A stretch of DNA of 64,000 bases. It comes from Marinobacter sp. LV10R510-11A. Lineage in GTDB: Bacteria; Pseudomonadota; Gammaproteobacteria; Pseudomonadales; Oleiphilaceae. The stretch spans positions 2,418,001-2,482,000 of the forward strand of contig NZ_LT907980.1 of assembly GCF_900215155.1 (NCBI RefSeq), read 5' to 3'. Both the position numbers and the translations under genes were made by a program. Of the stretch, positions 9,139 through 20,513 are shown piece after piece (position 1 is the stretch's first letter; each line of letters opens with the position of its first letter). The notes under the pieces are model-generated. The model ran no database searches and was not told the DNA's origin. It saw only the letters and a program-made list of their open reading frames with translations.

Positions 9139-10041
9139 TTAGCGCCAGCTAACCTCTCGTGCCAACTTCATGAAGGAATCTAGGTATTGCACCCCCACAT
9201 CACGTTTGCGGCAGCCTAGAAAAATCTGTTTGGAGACTCCCTCTTTGCCTAACTTTACCGGAACCACCCCTAACCGATCGCTATATTCATGCACCAGCCA
9301 GCGTGGTAACGCGGCCACCCCACGGCCTGCCGCAACCATTTGCAGCATGATATCGGTGGTCTCGATGGTTTTATGGCGGGCCGGGCGCATGTTTGCGGGC
9401 ACCAGCAAATAATTGAACACATCCAGGCGCTCTATAGCCACGGGATAGGTAATCAGGGTTTCTGGTTCCAGATCCGCAGCCTCCGCCCAAGGTTTTCCCG
9501 CTAAACGGTGGTTGGCGGCAACCACCAGCACCTGCTCATAATCAAACACTGGCTCGAATACCAAGCCTGGGCGATGCAAAGGGTCGGGGGTTACTAGCAT
9601 GTCGATATCATAGCCAAACAGCGCACCAATGCCGCCAAACTGGAATTTCTGTTTTACATCCACATCCACGGATGGCCACTGCTCGAGATAAGGCCCTACC
9701 ACCTTCAACAGCCATTGATAACAGGGATGGCATTCCATTCCGATACGAAGAGTACCAGCCTGCCCCCTGGCGAACTGGCCGACCTGCATTTCCGCGTGCT
9801 CAAACTGCGGTAGCAAGCGGTTAGCCAATGCCAATAGGTGGCTCCCCGCCTGAGTCAGCCGCAATTGTCGCCCTTCCCGAAGCCAAAGCGGGGTTTCGAG
9901 CTGCTGCTCCAATTTGCGTACGGAGTGGCTGAGCGCGGATTGAGTAAGGTGAAGGCGCTTGGCGGCGGCAGTCAGCGAGCCTTCAGCTTCCACGGCCCGA
10001 AGCACTTCCAGGTGGTTACGCTCAATCATTCGACGACCCAT
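9139..10041 (-). CDS. metR: LysR-family regulator MetR
   Basis: LysR-type activator of methionine synthesis genes, with homocysteine as co-inducer. An N-terminal winged helix-turn-helix is followed by the effector domain with the MetR-like stretches GMECHPCYQWL, FDYEQVLVVA and AAGRGVAALPRW. About 300 residues. It is divergent from metE, the standard metR-metE layout. The first ATG is at 10041; a second at 10029 (MIERNHLEVL) aligns better with the E. coli MetR start, and neither has a strong ribosome site. It probably autoregulates and activates metE across the shared 110-base gap. Confidence 0.9.
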   Translation of the reverse strand: MGRRMIERNHLEVLRAVEAEGSLTAAAKRLHLTQSALSHSVRKLEQQLETPLWLREGRQLRLTQAGSHLLALANRLLPQFEHAEMQVGQFARGQAGTLRIGMECHPCYQWLLKVVGPYLEQWPSVDVDVKQKFQFGGIGALFGYDIDMLVTPDPLHRPGLVFEPVFDYEQVLVVAANHRLAGKPWAEAADLEPETLITYPVAIERLDVFNYLLVPANMRPARHKTIETTDIMLQMVAAGRGVAALPRWLVHEYSDRLGVVPVKLGKEGVSKQIFLGCRKRDVGVQYLDSFMKLAREVSWR

Positions 10042-10151
10042 GAGTGAAATTAATAAAACCCTGAAATAATACCATTATTATTCATTGAATCGTAACGCTA
10101 ATCTGGCCACTCCTATCAACGGCTCATTAAACACAGAATCAGGAGTTCCGG
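10042..10151. promoter_or_regulatory. metR-metE divergent control region
   Basis: This gap should hold both promoters. TGAA (10062-10065) and TTCA (10081-10084), with AT-rich flanks, make an imperfect inverted repeat. MetR is known to bind TGAA-N5-TTCA; here the spacing is 15 bases, so this is only a candidate site. No B12 riboswitch motif was seen. Confidence 0.4.
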
Positions 10152-12473
10152 ATGACCACCACTCACAACCTCGGCTACCCGCGCATCGGCGCCCGCCGGG
10201 AACTAAAATTTGCTTTGGAAGCGCTTTGGAATGGCAAATCCAGCGAAGAAGCCTTGCAGGAAACCGCCGCTGGGCTTCGAGAGCAAAACTGGCAACAACA
10301 GGCAGGCCTTTCGCTGGCACCCGTTGGTGAATTTTCGCTGTACGATCAGGTGCTAGACATGAGTGCCACACTCGGCAACTTGCCTGAGCGGGCCAGCACC
10401 CATGAAGGCTCCGCGCTGGATGAGTATTTCCGTGTCGCACGGGGCCGCTCGCCCAGTGATACTGCCTGCTGCAGCGTGCACGCCGGTGAAATGACCAAAT
10501 GGTTCGACACCAACTACCATTATATCGTGCCGGAATTCAGTGCCGACACGAGCTTCAGCTTGAATGCCGACCGCATTCTGGAGCAGCTGGCAGAAGCTCG
10601 CGCCCAAGGCATAACCGCCAAACCTGTCATCATCGGCCCGGTTACGTATCTGTGGCTGGGCAAGGCAAAAGATGAGTCTGATCGCCTAGCCCTGCTGGAA
10701 AGACTACTGCCGGTATACAGCGAGCTGCTGGAAAAGCTGGCTGCAGCCGGCGCACAGTGGGTACAAATTGACGAACCAGCGCTGGTTACAGAACTCGACG
10801 CTGAATGGAAGCATGCGTTTGTGCTCGCCTATCACGAATTAAAAACAGCCCCGGTGAAACTGCTGCTGACGACCTATTTCGGCGAGCTGCGGGAAAACTT
10901 ACAGCTTGCTTGCGAGCTGCCCGTAGCGGGCGTTCACCTGGATGCTATTAGCGCCCCTAGGGAAGTTTCGCAGCTGGCCGACTGGCTGCCAGCCCATAAG
11001 GTGTTATCCCTCGGTGTGATTAACGGGCGCAATATCTGGAAAACCGACCTGAACGCCACTCTGGATCTGTTAGAACCACTGAAAGAGAAACTGGGTGAAC
11101 GCCTCTGGCTTGCGCCTTCCTGTTCACTTCTGCATGTGCCAGTTGATCTGGAGAGCGAAACTACGCTGGATGCTGAAATCCGCAACTGGCTGGCTTTTGC
11201 TCGCCAAAAACTGCAGGAATTGAGCACACTGGCGAAAGCGCTTGATCAAGGTCGTGATGCCGTCGCTCAAGAGCTGGACACTAACCAGAAAGCTATCGAG
11301 AGCCGCCGCCAGTCTTCACGGGTTCACAACCCAGCGGTTGCCGAGGCCTTGTCAGCTATCACGCCGGAACATGGCCAGCGCAAGAGCCCGTTCAGCACTC
11401 GAACCAAGCTGCAGCAGGATCGTTTCCAGCTGCCAGCCTACCCTACAACCACCATTGGCTCTTTCCCGCAAACTCCGGAAATCCGCCAGGTTCGTAAAGA
11501 GTTCCGCCAGGGCAACCTGAACCAGCAGGATTACACTGCGCGCATTCACGAGGAAATTGCCTACTGCGTAGAACAGCAGGAAGCCCTTGGCCTGGACGTG
11601 CTGGTGCACGGCGAAGCCGAACGCAACGACATGGTGGAGTATTTTGGCGAGCAACTGGAAGGTTATGTATTCAGTCGCTTCGGCTGGGTGCAGTCCTATG
11701 GCTCACGGTGCGTGAAGCCACCCATCCTGTTTGGCGATATCACCCGCCCGAACGCCATGACCGTAGACTGGATCAAGTACGCCCAGTCGCTGACGGACAA
11801 GCCTTTGAAAGGCATGCTGACCGGGCCTGTTACCATCCTGAACTGGTCGTTCGTACGTGACGATCAACCGCGCCGAGATACTTGCCTGCAGTTGGCACTG
11901 GCGGTACGTGAAGAAGTGCAAGATCTTGAGAAAGCCGACGTGGGCATCATTCAGATTGATGAGGCAGCATTACGCGAAGGCCTGCCACTGCGCCAGTCAG
12001 ACTGGAACACCTATCTGGAATGGGCCATCGAAGCCTTCCGCATCAGCGCCAACGGCGTAGAGGATGACACCCAGATTCATACGCACATGTGTTATTCGGA
12101 ATTCAACGACATCATTGCCGCCATCGCCCGTATGGATGCGGATGTAATTACCATTGAAACATCCCGCTCGGCCATGGAGCTGCTGGACGCGTTCAAGGGC
12201 TTTGAGTATCCCAACGATATCGGCCCTGGCGTCTATGACATCCACTCACCAAACATTCCACAAGCGGAACAGGTGACTGACTTAATGAAAAAAGCAGCGG
12301 AGCGGATTCCGGCGGAGCGTTTGTGGGTAAACCCAGATTGCGGCCTGAAAACCCGTCGTTGGGAAGAAGTGATTCCGGCACTCGAAGCGATGGTTTCTGC
12401 CGCTAAAGAGCTGCGGGCGCAAAACCCGAAGAGCAAAACTGCAGGTGTAGAGCTCGCAGAAGCAGCTCAGTAA
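10152..12473 (+). CDS. metE: Cobalamin-independent methionine synthase MetE
   Basis: Transfers a methyl group from methyltetrahydropteroyl-triglutamate to homocysteine with a zinc centre, the last step of methionine synthesis. Two TIM-barrel halves are visible: the N-terminal half opens [19 protein letters not shown], and the C-terminal catalytic half begins near [16 protein letters not shown]. Metal and substrate motifs include [26 protein letters not shown] and NPDCGLKTR, with zinc-ligand His and Cys residues. The 773 residues match the family. The ATG follows AGGAG at suitable spacing. Its 3' end overlaps cpdA by 7 bases tail to tail. Confidence 0.97.
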   Translation: MTTTHNLGYPRIGARRELKFALEALWNGKSSEEALQETAAGLREQNWQQQAGLSLAPVGEFSLYDQVLDMSATLGNLPERASTHEGSALDEYFRVARGRSPSDTACCSVHAGEMTKWFDTNYHYIVPEFSADTSFSLNADRILEQLAEARAQGITAKPVIIGPVTYLWLGKAKDESDRLALLERLLPVYSELLEKLAAAGAQWVQIDEPALVTELDAEWKHAFVLAYHELKTAPVKLLLTTYFGELRENLQLACELPVAGVHLDAISAPREVSQLADWLPAHKVLSLGVINGRNIWKTDLNATLDLLEPLKEKLGERLWLAPSCSLLHVPVDLESETTLDAEIRNWLAFARQKLQELSTLAKALDQGRDAVAQELDTNQKAIESRRQSSRVHNPAVAEALSAITPEHGQRKSPFSTRTKLQQDRFQLPAYPTTTIGSFPQTPEIRQVRKEFRQGNLNQQDYTARIHEEIAYCVEQQEALGLDVLVHGEAERNDMVEYFGEQLEGYVFSRFGWVQSYGSRCVKPPILFGDITRPNAMTVDWIKYAQSLTDKPLKGMLTGPVTILNWSFVRDDQPRRDTCLQLALAVREEVQDLEKADVGIIQIDEAALREGLPLRQSDWNTYLEWAIEAFRISANGVEDDTQIHTHMCYSEFNDIIAAIARMDADVITIETSRSAMELLDAFKGFEYPNDIGPGVYDIHSPNIPQAEQVTDLMKKAAERIPAERLWVNPDCGLKTRRWEEVIPALEAMVSAAKELRAQNPKSKTAGVELAEAAQ

Positions 12474-13273
12474 CCAGAGCTGTTTTGATCGAGTTCAAAC
12501 TGGAAATCCAGGGCCCGGCACACTTCAGTGGTGAAGTTGCCGGAGGCCTGGAGTTCAAACCAGCGGTAACCCGGGGCCAAATCTTCCACAGAGAATTTGC
12601 GCGAGCCGGAGGCAAACTGAATACAGGTGGACGGCGTTGCCAGCAGTTGCACGCCATTTCTCTGCCGCTCATGGGTCTGGTGAATGTGCCCCCACAGCAC
12701 CACTTTTACCTGCGGAAAACGATCAATCACTTGCCAAAATTCTTCCCGATTCCTTAAGCCAATATCTCTCATCCAGTTCGCACTTATATCAACCGGGTGA
12801 TGGTGCAGCGTGACGAGCGCAGGCAAATCCGAATGCTCCTCCAGCATTCCTGCCAGAAAATCCAGCTCGGACTCCGCAAGCTCACCATATACCTTCCCAG
12901 GCACCGAAGAATCCAAAAGAATAAATTGCCAGCCACCCTGAATAATGTGCCGATGCGCTGCATCATAGCTTTCTGCAACGTTGGTCAGGCGCGCCACGTG
13001 ATCATGGTTCCCCGCAATCCATGCGCAATCGCCGCTAAAGGCTTCAAGACGGTCACCCAAAACGCGATAGGCTTCTTCTGAGCCGTCTTGGGCCAGATCG
13101 CCGGTGGCAAGAATCAGATCCGGTTGCCCATGGGACTTGAGCACCTCCTTAATAACGGCATCGAGGCTGTCACGGGTATTTACGCCGAGCAACGCGCCAT
13201 CAGCACTGGCCATAAGGTGCGGATCTGTTAGTTGCAGTACCCGAAGCGGCCGGGTGGTTTGCTTTGAGGTCAT
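12467..13273 (-). CDS. cpdA: 3',5'-cyclic AMP phosphodiesterase CpdA
   Basis: Calcineurin-like metallophosphoesterase that hydrolyses cAMP. All metal-binding motifs are present: QLTDPHL (D-x-H), [23 protein letters not shown] and WGHIHQ. The 268 residues match E. coli CpdA (275). It follows a DUF1249 (YqiB-like) gene and nudF, the same order as in E. coli. The 3' end overlaps convergent metE by 7 bases, so no dedicated terminator separates them. Confidence 0.92.
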   Translation of the reverse strand: MTSKQTTRPLRVLQLTDPHLMASADGALLGVNTRDSLDAVIKEVLKSHGQPDLILATGDLAQDGSEEAYRVLGDRLEAFSGDCAWIAGNHDHVARLTNVAESYDAAHRHIIQGGWQFILLDSSVPGKVYGELAESELDFLAGMLEEHSDLPALVTLHHHPVDISANWMRDIGLRNREEFWQVIDRFPQVKVVLWGHIHQTHERQRNGVQLLATPSTCIQFASGSRKFSVEDLAPGYRWFELQASGNFTTEVCRALDFQFELDQNSSGY

Positions 13274-13316
13274 AATGCTTTGATCTGCTCGCAGTCCATC
13301 GTTTGATGGGTAGAGT

Positions 13317-13802
13317 TCAGTCTACGCCCTCGCCGGCACTCCAGACCGCATGCTCAAGCGGCAGGTGGCCAAACTTCAGGCAGTACTCAAGCCAGTCGAC
13401 GAGAAATCCGTTGACCTGAACTTTTTCATCCGGGTGGTGCATAAAGCGGTTAGGGTAATCGTTAACGGCCGCAATTTGCGTATCCCGGTAGCAGCTGATG
13501 ACCTCTGCCATCATGGCATCGTGGTACACCCGCACGGTCATCCGTGGGTTGTTGAGCCAGCGACCGCTATTATGGATCTGCTCGAGCAAGAGGGTTTCGG
13601 TATACCGCGCGGTTTGCAGCACCTGCATTCGGACTCGGCCCAGATATTCGCTTTCCCGGTGCAGTTCAATGTCGCACACGGGGCGCCCTTCAACTCTTAG
13701 CTGGCGCAATCTGAAAAGGCGCTGATAGTTGCCCTCACACAGGGCCCCCAGTTGACGCAGATCCGGCACATAGCGTTTGGGTTTCATTGTCCACTCACCC
13801 AT
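13317..13802 (-). CDS. DUF1249 protein, YqiB-like
   Basis: A 161-residue protein recognised by its place between nudF and cpdA and by segments such as KRYVPDLRQLGALCEGNYQRL and NDYPNRFMHHPDEKVQVN, which resemble the DUF1249/YqiB family. It has no signal peptide or membrane segment. The function is unknown; from memory, YqiB-type proteins have been tied only loosely to RNA or lipid phenotypes. The ATG at 13802 is preceded by GGGAGG, which lies in the last codons of nudF, so the two genes are translationally linked. Confidence 0.75.
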   Translation of the reverse strand: MGEWTMKPKRYVPDLRQLGALCEGNYQRLFRLRQLRVEGRPVCDIELHRESEYLGRVRMQVLQTARYTETLLLEQIHNSGRWLNNPRMTVRVYHDAMMAEVISCYRDTQIAAVNDYPNRFMHHPDEKVQVNGFLVDWLEYCLKFGHLPLEHAVWSAGEGVD

Positions 13803-13804
13803 AA

Positions 13805-14419
13805 CTACCTCCCCGCCCGCAATCTGGGCCGGTTAAGCTGTAACCACTGAATGGCGATGATGGCCGCTGCGTTGTTGATGCGGCCGTCGCTGATCATGGC
13901 TATGGCTTCATCGGCCGAAACCACGTGGGCTCGTATGTCTTCGTGCTCGTGTTCGAGGCCGTAGAGGCCACCTGAGGATTCGGTACTTACACGACCATAG
14001 TAGAGGTGAATCATTTCGGTGGTGCCACCTGGCGAAACCAGGTAATTGCATATTTTTTCAAGTGTGCTGAAGCTAAGCCCGGCCTCTTCCTGGCCTTCTC
14101 TCTGGGCGACGTCTTCGTTGGTTTCGCCTTCTTCGTTCATGCCGGCTACGAGTTCTAGCAACCAGGGTGATTGGTCGCGCCCGAGTGCGCCCAGGCGGAA
14201 TTGTTCAAGCAGGACGAGTTCGTCGCGATCTGGGTCGTAAGGGAGTACGCAGGTGGCGTCGCCGCGGATGAAGAGTTCGCGGGTAAACTGGGGCATGTTC
14301 CGGCCATCGAAGCGCGGGTGTGTCAGCCAGAGCTTGTCCATGCGGAAGAAGCCTTGAAAGACGGTTTCACGCTTTTCTATGTTGACGTCGCTGGCTTTAA
14401 ATTGGAACGGCTCGGTCAT
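13805..14419 (-). CDS. nudF: ADP-ribose pyrophosphatase NudF
   Basis: Nudix hydrolase that cleaves ADP-ribose to AMP and ribose 5-phosphate. The Nudix box is complete (G-MNEEG-E-TNEDVAQ-REGQEEAGL, about residues 92-114). The ADPRase-type features LLEQFRLGA and VSPGGTTEMIHLYYG surround it. The 204 residues match E. coli NudF (209). It heads the minus-strand nudF-yqiB-cpdA group, with only 2 bases before the next gene. Confidence 0.9.
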   Translation of the reverse strand: MTEPFQFKASDVNIEKRETVFQGFFRMDKLWLTHPRFDGRNMPQFTRELFIRGDATCVLPYDPDRDELVLLEQFRLGALGRDQSPWLLELVAGMNEEGETNEDVAQREGQEEAGLSFSTLEKICNYLVSPGGTTEMIHLYYGRVSTESSGGLYGLEHEHEDIRAHVVSADEAIAMISDGRINNAAAIIAIQWLQLNRPRLRAGR

Positions 14420-14469
14420 GGTTTACCCTGCGGTGGAATCGATTTTGAACGATAGCCGCTTGAGGACAT

Positions 14470-16354
<1,885 letters not shown>

Positions 16355-16365
16355 TCGATGGTCTG

Positions 16366-16467
16366 GTCTCAATCCCTACGCCGGTATTATCCGGATCAGG
16401 TCGCGGGTTCTGCGTTGCAATCTCAGCCGGTTGCCAAAAAGTCTGGCAGCCAGCACCCCGTCAAGAC
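16366..16467 (-). ncRNA. TPP riboswitch (THI element) of thiC
   Basis: On the minus strand, GACGGGGTGC, GGCTGAGA and the long 3' block ACCTGATCCGGATAATACCG followed by GCGTAGGGA match the conserved TPP aptamer in order. The ends GTCTT and GAGAC pair as helix P1. The aptamer ends about 100 bases before the thiC start. Binding of thiamine pyrophosphate should reduce ThiC synthesis. A TATAGA sequence just upstream of P1 may be the -10 box. Confidence 0.95.
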
Positions 16468-16667
16468 GCGAGTCTATAATGCATAGCCCTCAAACTGAGT
16501 GCTATTTGCAAGTGTAGAGCTGGGGACGATTATTGTCCATAATAGCCGCCAGTTTAGGCCGGCTTGATGTATCCATGCCACCACGGATGTCGCTTTCATG
16601 TAATCTGGGGCGATCCGGCATTTCTTTCAAGCGCCCCGGGTGGGTGCACATGTATTCAGGAGTAACA

Positions 16668-18053
16668 ATGAAGAAACGATTGCTTTCCGGACTTGTTGGC
16701 CTCTTGGCGGCACAACCCGCCCTTTCCCTGGATCTGGTAGAGACCTATGAGAAAGCACTCTCCTACGACTCTGGCATTGCCGCAGCACAGGCAAGGTTTG
16801 AATCTCAGCAGGCAGCCAGCGATGTAAGCCAGAGTGCTCTGTTGCCGCAGATTGGCGCCTATGGCGAAGCCCGTCATATTGATTCAGACAGCCCCATACA
16901 GGACAACAGCTATCGGGAACTGAATTACGGTGTGCAGCTGACCCAGCCGCTGTTCCGTGCCGACGCATGGTTTCGCTATGACGCCAGCCAGTTTCAGACA
17001 GATTCTGCGCGTGCGCAATACAATCTGGCACAGCAGCAACTGATTGTAGATGTCGCAACCGCTTATTTTAACGTTTTGCGGGCTCAGGATACGGTAACGA
17101 CCGCCCAGGCAACCGAAGCAGCGATCCAGCGCCAATACGAGCAGGCCCAGGAGCGTTTTGATGTGGGCCTGATCGCTATCACTGCGGTGTACGAAGCACG
17201 CGCCAGCTACGACGACAGCAGAAGCCTGCGGATTGCCGCAGAAAACCAGACGAACATTGCCCGGGAGCGGCTGGCCCGGCTAACAGGCGAATACTCGGAG
17301 GACCTGGAGAACCTGCGCCAGAACTTCCCTCTGGGACGGCCCGACCCAATGGATCCGACCGCCTGGGAGATGACCGCTCTTGAGCAGAACTGGTCAATTC
17401 AGTCAGCTCTGTATGACCTGAATGCCAGCGAAGCCGGCCTGAAACAAGCTAAGGCCGGCCACTATCCGACTCTGGACCTGAATGCCTCTTACGGCAAATC
17501 CGATGTCGACGGGATTGAGCAGTCCGCTCCACCCAGCGCCAGCGCCCAGCGTGACGGCGTCAGCACCCAGGCTATTATCGGCCTCAGCCTCAATATTCCA
17601 CTGTATTCCGGCGGCGGAACCCAGGCCGGTGTGCGCCAGCAGCGCTCTCTGGTTACCGTGGCCGAACAGTCTCTGAATACCGTACGCCGCGACGTGCGGG
17701 TGAATACCCGAAGCCTGTTCCTGACCGTTAACAACAACATTGAAACGGCGTCAGCCCTGGAGCGGACGATTATTTCCCGCCGCAGTGCACTGGATGCTAC
17801 GCGCGCCGGCTATGATGTGGGCACACGAAATATTGTTGAAGTTCTGGATGCAGAGCGGGCTTACTATGTTGCGCTGAGGGATTACGCTAACGCCCGCTAT
17901 GATTATGTGAACAATACGTTCCAGTTAAAGCAGGCCGCCGGCACACTCAGCCCGAGAGATATAATTGAGCTGAACAACTGGCTCAGCGCAAGCGCCCCGG
18001 GCATTGAAGCCCTGGCCAACGACCAGGAAACTCTGGACGATCCAACCCGCTAA
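16668..18053 (+). CDS. tolC: TolC-family outer-membrane channel protein
   Basis: Outer-membrane exit duct of type I secretion and RND/MFS efflux pumps. The start at 16668 follows AGGAG and begins a signal peptide (MKKRLLSGLVGLLAAQPALS, cleavage near residue 21). The opening DLVETYEKALSYDSGIAAAQ is typical of TolC, and the internal duplication shows in repeated segments such as QAQERFDVGLIAITAVYEA and RAGYDVGTRNIVEVLDAERA. The 461 residues match TolC (about 470 mature). Location next to nudF and thiC agrees with E. coli-like order. No pump genes are adjacent. Confidence 0.92.
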   Translation: MKKRLLSGLVGLLAAQPALSLDLVETYEKALSYDSGIAAAQARFESQQAASDVSQSALLPQIGAYGEARHIDSDSPIQDNSYRELNYGVQLTQPLFRADAWFRYDASQFQTDSARAQYNLAQQQLIVDVATAYFNVLRAQDTVTTAQATEAAIQRQYEQAQERFDVGLIAITAVYEARASYDDSRSLRIAAENQTNIARERLARLTGEYSEDLENLRQNFPLGRPDPMDPTAWEMTALEQNWSIQSALYDLNASEAGLKQAKAGHYPTLDLNASYGKSDVDGIEQSAPPSASAQRDGVSTQAIIGLSLNIPLYSGGGTQAGVRQQRSLVTVAEQSLNTVRRDVRVNTRSLFLTVNNNIETASALERTIISRRSALDATRAGYDVGTRNIVEVLDAERAYYVALRDYANARYDYVNNTFQLKQAAGTLSPRDIIELNNWLSASAPGIEALANDQETLDDPTR

Positions 18054-18091
18054 CCTGCATTGATAAGGCGCAATTAAACGTAATGAATACC

Positions 18092-18118
18092 GGGTAAGGG
18101 GCGCGTGCCCCTATACCC
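18092..18118. terminator. Hairpin at the tolC / waaA convergent end
   Basis: GGGTA-A-GGGGC and GCCCC-TA-TACCC form a GC-rich hairpin between the two converging genes, running into the waaA stop codon. No clear T run follows on either side. Probably a bidirectional terminator or transcript end. Confidence 0.5.
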
Positions 18119-19364
18119 GCTCAATAATCCCGTCGACCACCATGTCCAGCGCACCCCTGTTTTTGTTGACCACTAACAACGCCCTTTGGCCGCTGGCCCG
18201 GCGCTCATCGTCATCACCAAATAATGCCGAAAGATGTTGAAACAACTCATCGGAACCACCAACGATAACAACACCTCGGTCATCCAGAAGACGCTGATAA
18301 ATGGTTTCAAAATTGAACACGTTGGGCCCGGAAATGACTGGAATACCCCATACTGCAGGTTCCAGCGGATTGTGGCCCCCTCGCTCAATTAGTGAGCCCC
18401 CTACAAACGCTGCATCACTGGCACCATAAAGCATCATCAGCTCGCCCATAGTATCCCCGAGATACACTTCAGCCCCCGCAAGTTCATCACCCTGGGACCG
18501 CTGGGCCAGAGAAAACCCCTGCCGGATGATTTGCTCTGCCACAGATTCAAAACGCTCAGGATGACGAGGGACGATTATCAGCAGAGCATTTGGGTAAGCC
18601 CCCAAAAGTTGGCGGTGCGCCGCCAGCAACTGAGCATCCTCTCCTTCATGAGTACTGCCGGCAATCCAGACCGGGCGGCCTGCCAACGATGCTCTGAACT
18701 GTAGCGATGCCTCACGCACATCCTCGGGGATATCCACATCAAATTTCACGCTGCCCGTAACATCAACCTTGGATGCCGCAACCCCAATCCGGCGAAAGCG
18801 CTCAGCGTCTTTTTCCGCCTGGGCAGCCACCCAACTGATACTGCGCATGATTGGCGCGACTAGACTTTTGACACGCTCATAACCCCGTGCAGAGCGTTCG
18901 GAAAGCCGCGCATTGATAAGGAAAACAGGAACTCGGCGGGATCGGCTTTGGCGTATCATGTTCGGCCATATTTCCGTTTCCATGATAACCAGAATCCTAG
19001 GATTGGCCCGGTTCAGAAACCGGCGTATCGACCCGGGTGTATCGTAGGGCGCGTAAGCATATTGAACCTGGTCACCGAACATTTTCATGGCTTGGGCTAA
19101 GCCCGTGTCCGTCATAGCCGTCATCAGAATGGTTATATCAGGGTTACGGGCGAGCAGGCGCCGAATCATGGGCGCAGCCGCAATGGTTTCGCCCACCGAC
19201 ACCGCATGCACCCAAACCACGGTACCGCTGGCCTGCGGCACGAAGCCCAAGCGTTGCCGCCAATTAATGCGCAGCTCAGGCGAGTGTCGGCCCTGCCACC
19301 ATAATCGCAAAAGAATAAATGGCAATGCCAACCGTATAAGCTGTGAATAGATAAATTGAAGCAC
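18111..19364 (-). CDS. waaA: 3-deoxy-D-manno-octulosonic acid (Kdo) transferase WaaA
   Basis: Inner-membrane glycosyltransferase (GT30) that adds Kdo from CMP-Kdo to the lipid A precursor. An N-terminal membrane anchor (QLIRLALPFILLRLWW) precedes the GT-B domains. The motif VHAVSVGETIAAAP holds the catalytic-type Glu, and ETEIWPNMIRQ, AGSTHEGED and GGHNPLEPAVWGIPV are family blocks. I chose GTG at 19364, preceded by GGGAG, giving 417 residues (E. coli 425). With KdkA at 38.7 kb, the enzyme might add a single Kdo as in Haemophilus, but this cannot be read from the sequence. Confidence 0.95.
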   Translation of the reverse strand: MLQFIYSQLIRLALPFILLRLWWQGRHSPELRINWRQRLGFVPQASGTVVWVHAVSVGETIAAAPMIRRLLARNPDITILMTAMTDTGLAQAMKMFGDQVQYAYAPYDTPGSIRRFLNRANPRILVIMETEIWPNMIRQSRSRRVPVFLINARLSERSARGYERVKSLVAPIMRSISWVAAQAEKDAERFRRIGVAASKVDVTGSVKFDVDIPEDVREASLQFRASLAGRPVWIAGSTHEGEDAQLLAAHRQLLGAYPNALLIIVPRHPERFESVAEQIIRQGFSLAQRSQGDELAGAEVYLGDTMGELMMLYGASDAAFVGGSLIERGGHNPLEPAVWGIPVISGPNVFNFETIYQRLLDDRGVVIVGGSDELFQHLSALFGDDDERRASGQRALLVVNKNRGALDMVVDGIIERV

Positions 19365-19532
19365 GCAAGACTCCCGGCAAATCGGTGCGGTATCATATCG
19401 CAAACCCTAATCATTTGCTTCCGACTGACCCTGCCGGGCAACATAGCCTGGCTAGCAACCTACTGAGTTCCCAGGATACGTTTTAAGTGAAGAAGAAATA
19501 CCACAGCCAGACAAAAAACGACCCGGACTTTT

Positions 19533-20513
19533 ATGGCGACAAATAACCTGCCAGCGGCGCCTGTAATATGGTTGCTCACAGACAACAAACCTGGGCATCG
19601 GAATCAACTGGAAGGCCTGGGCAACCGATTGCGAGTAAAAGCTGGCGCCAGCCTATACTGGGTCAACGCTCAGGATGTTAGCGTTCCATTATGGCGCGCA
19701 CTGCTGGCGATACCCCCTGCACTGGACAAAGCGCTCCCCCACCCGGATTTGGTCATTGCCGCCGGCACGGGCACTCACAAGCTCCTGCTTTCTCTGCGAC
19801 GGCTTAAAAATACCAAAACGCTGGTTCTCATGAAGCCCGGGTTCCCGCGCACATGGGTCGACGGAGCGATTATCCCCGCCCATGACGAGGTAGCCCAGAA
19901 CCAGAAAACCCTGATAACACAGGGCGTTATAAATACCGTTACACCCCTGGCCAAAATTACTGACAAGCCCGAAGCCCTAATGCTACTCGGCGGGCCTTCC
20001 CCGCATTTTGACTGGGAAGATGACGTTGTTTTCGGGCAGATTACCCACCTGATTGGTGAGTATCCCCAATGGCGCTGGACAATCAGTGGCTCAAGGCGAA
20101 CCCCAACTGCACTCAAGGCAAGGCTTGGTGAGCTGGCAGGCCCAAGAATCACCGTGGCAGACCCTGACGACACCCATGAAGACTGGCTAAACCACCGTGT
20201 TGCTGCATCTCGCGCAATTTGGGTAACCCCAGACAGCATGTCTATGGTATGCGAAGCTGCTACATCTGGTGTACCAACCGGGTTGCTTCAATTGCAGGAG
20301 CGCGCCGGTAGCCGTGTTGCAAGCGGCGTGCAGCGGCTGGTTGAAACAGGCTATGTGGCTCGCTGGAGTGATTATGCTACCGTAATGGGTGGCAAAACCG
20401 GCCAGGAGACGCCTCTATGGGAGGCTAACCGGGCCGCTCAATGGGTAATCCAGCGCTGGCTTACGCCAAGCACCGGCACCATGCAGAAGGGACAAAAGAG
20501 GAGCAACACTTGA
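19533..20513 (+). CDS. ELM1/GtrOC1-family protein (DUF1022-like), putative glycosyltransferase
   Basis: A 326-residue protein of the 'mitochondrial fission ELM1' family, recognised by LLTDNKPGHRNQLEGLG at the N-terminus, by PDLVIAAGTGTHKLLLSLRR and LLGGPSPHFDWEDD, and by the C-terminal VTPDSMSMVCEAATSGVPTG, which resembles a GT-B nucleotide-sugar site. In bacteria the family sits in LPS loci and is thought to be GT-B-like, but its reaction is not established to my knowledge. The last four bases (TTGA) overlap the start of a GT4 gene, so the two are translationally coupled. A second family member is encoded at 21634-22659. Confidence 0.8.
   Translation: MATNNLPAAPVIWLLTDNKPGHRNQLEGLGNRLRVKAGASLYWVNAQDVSVPLWRALLAIPPALDKALPHPDLVIAAGTGTHKLLLSLRRLKNTKTLVLMKPGFPRTWVDGAIIPAHDEVAQNQKTLITQGVINTVTPLAKITDKPEALMLLGGPSPHFDWEDDVVFGQITHLIGEYPQWRWTISGSRRTPTALKARLGELAGPRITVADPDDTHEDWLNHRVAASRAIWVTPDSMSMVCEAATSGVPTGLLQLQERAGSRVASGVQRLVETGYVARWSDYATVMGGKTGQETPLWEANRAAQWVIQRWLTPSTGTMQKGQKRSNT

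Noticed and set aside
10042..10151. A cobalamin riboswitch upstream of metE.
   Set aside because: The gap is too short and shows none of the B12-box sequence.
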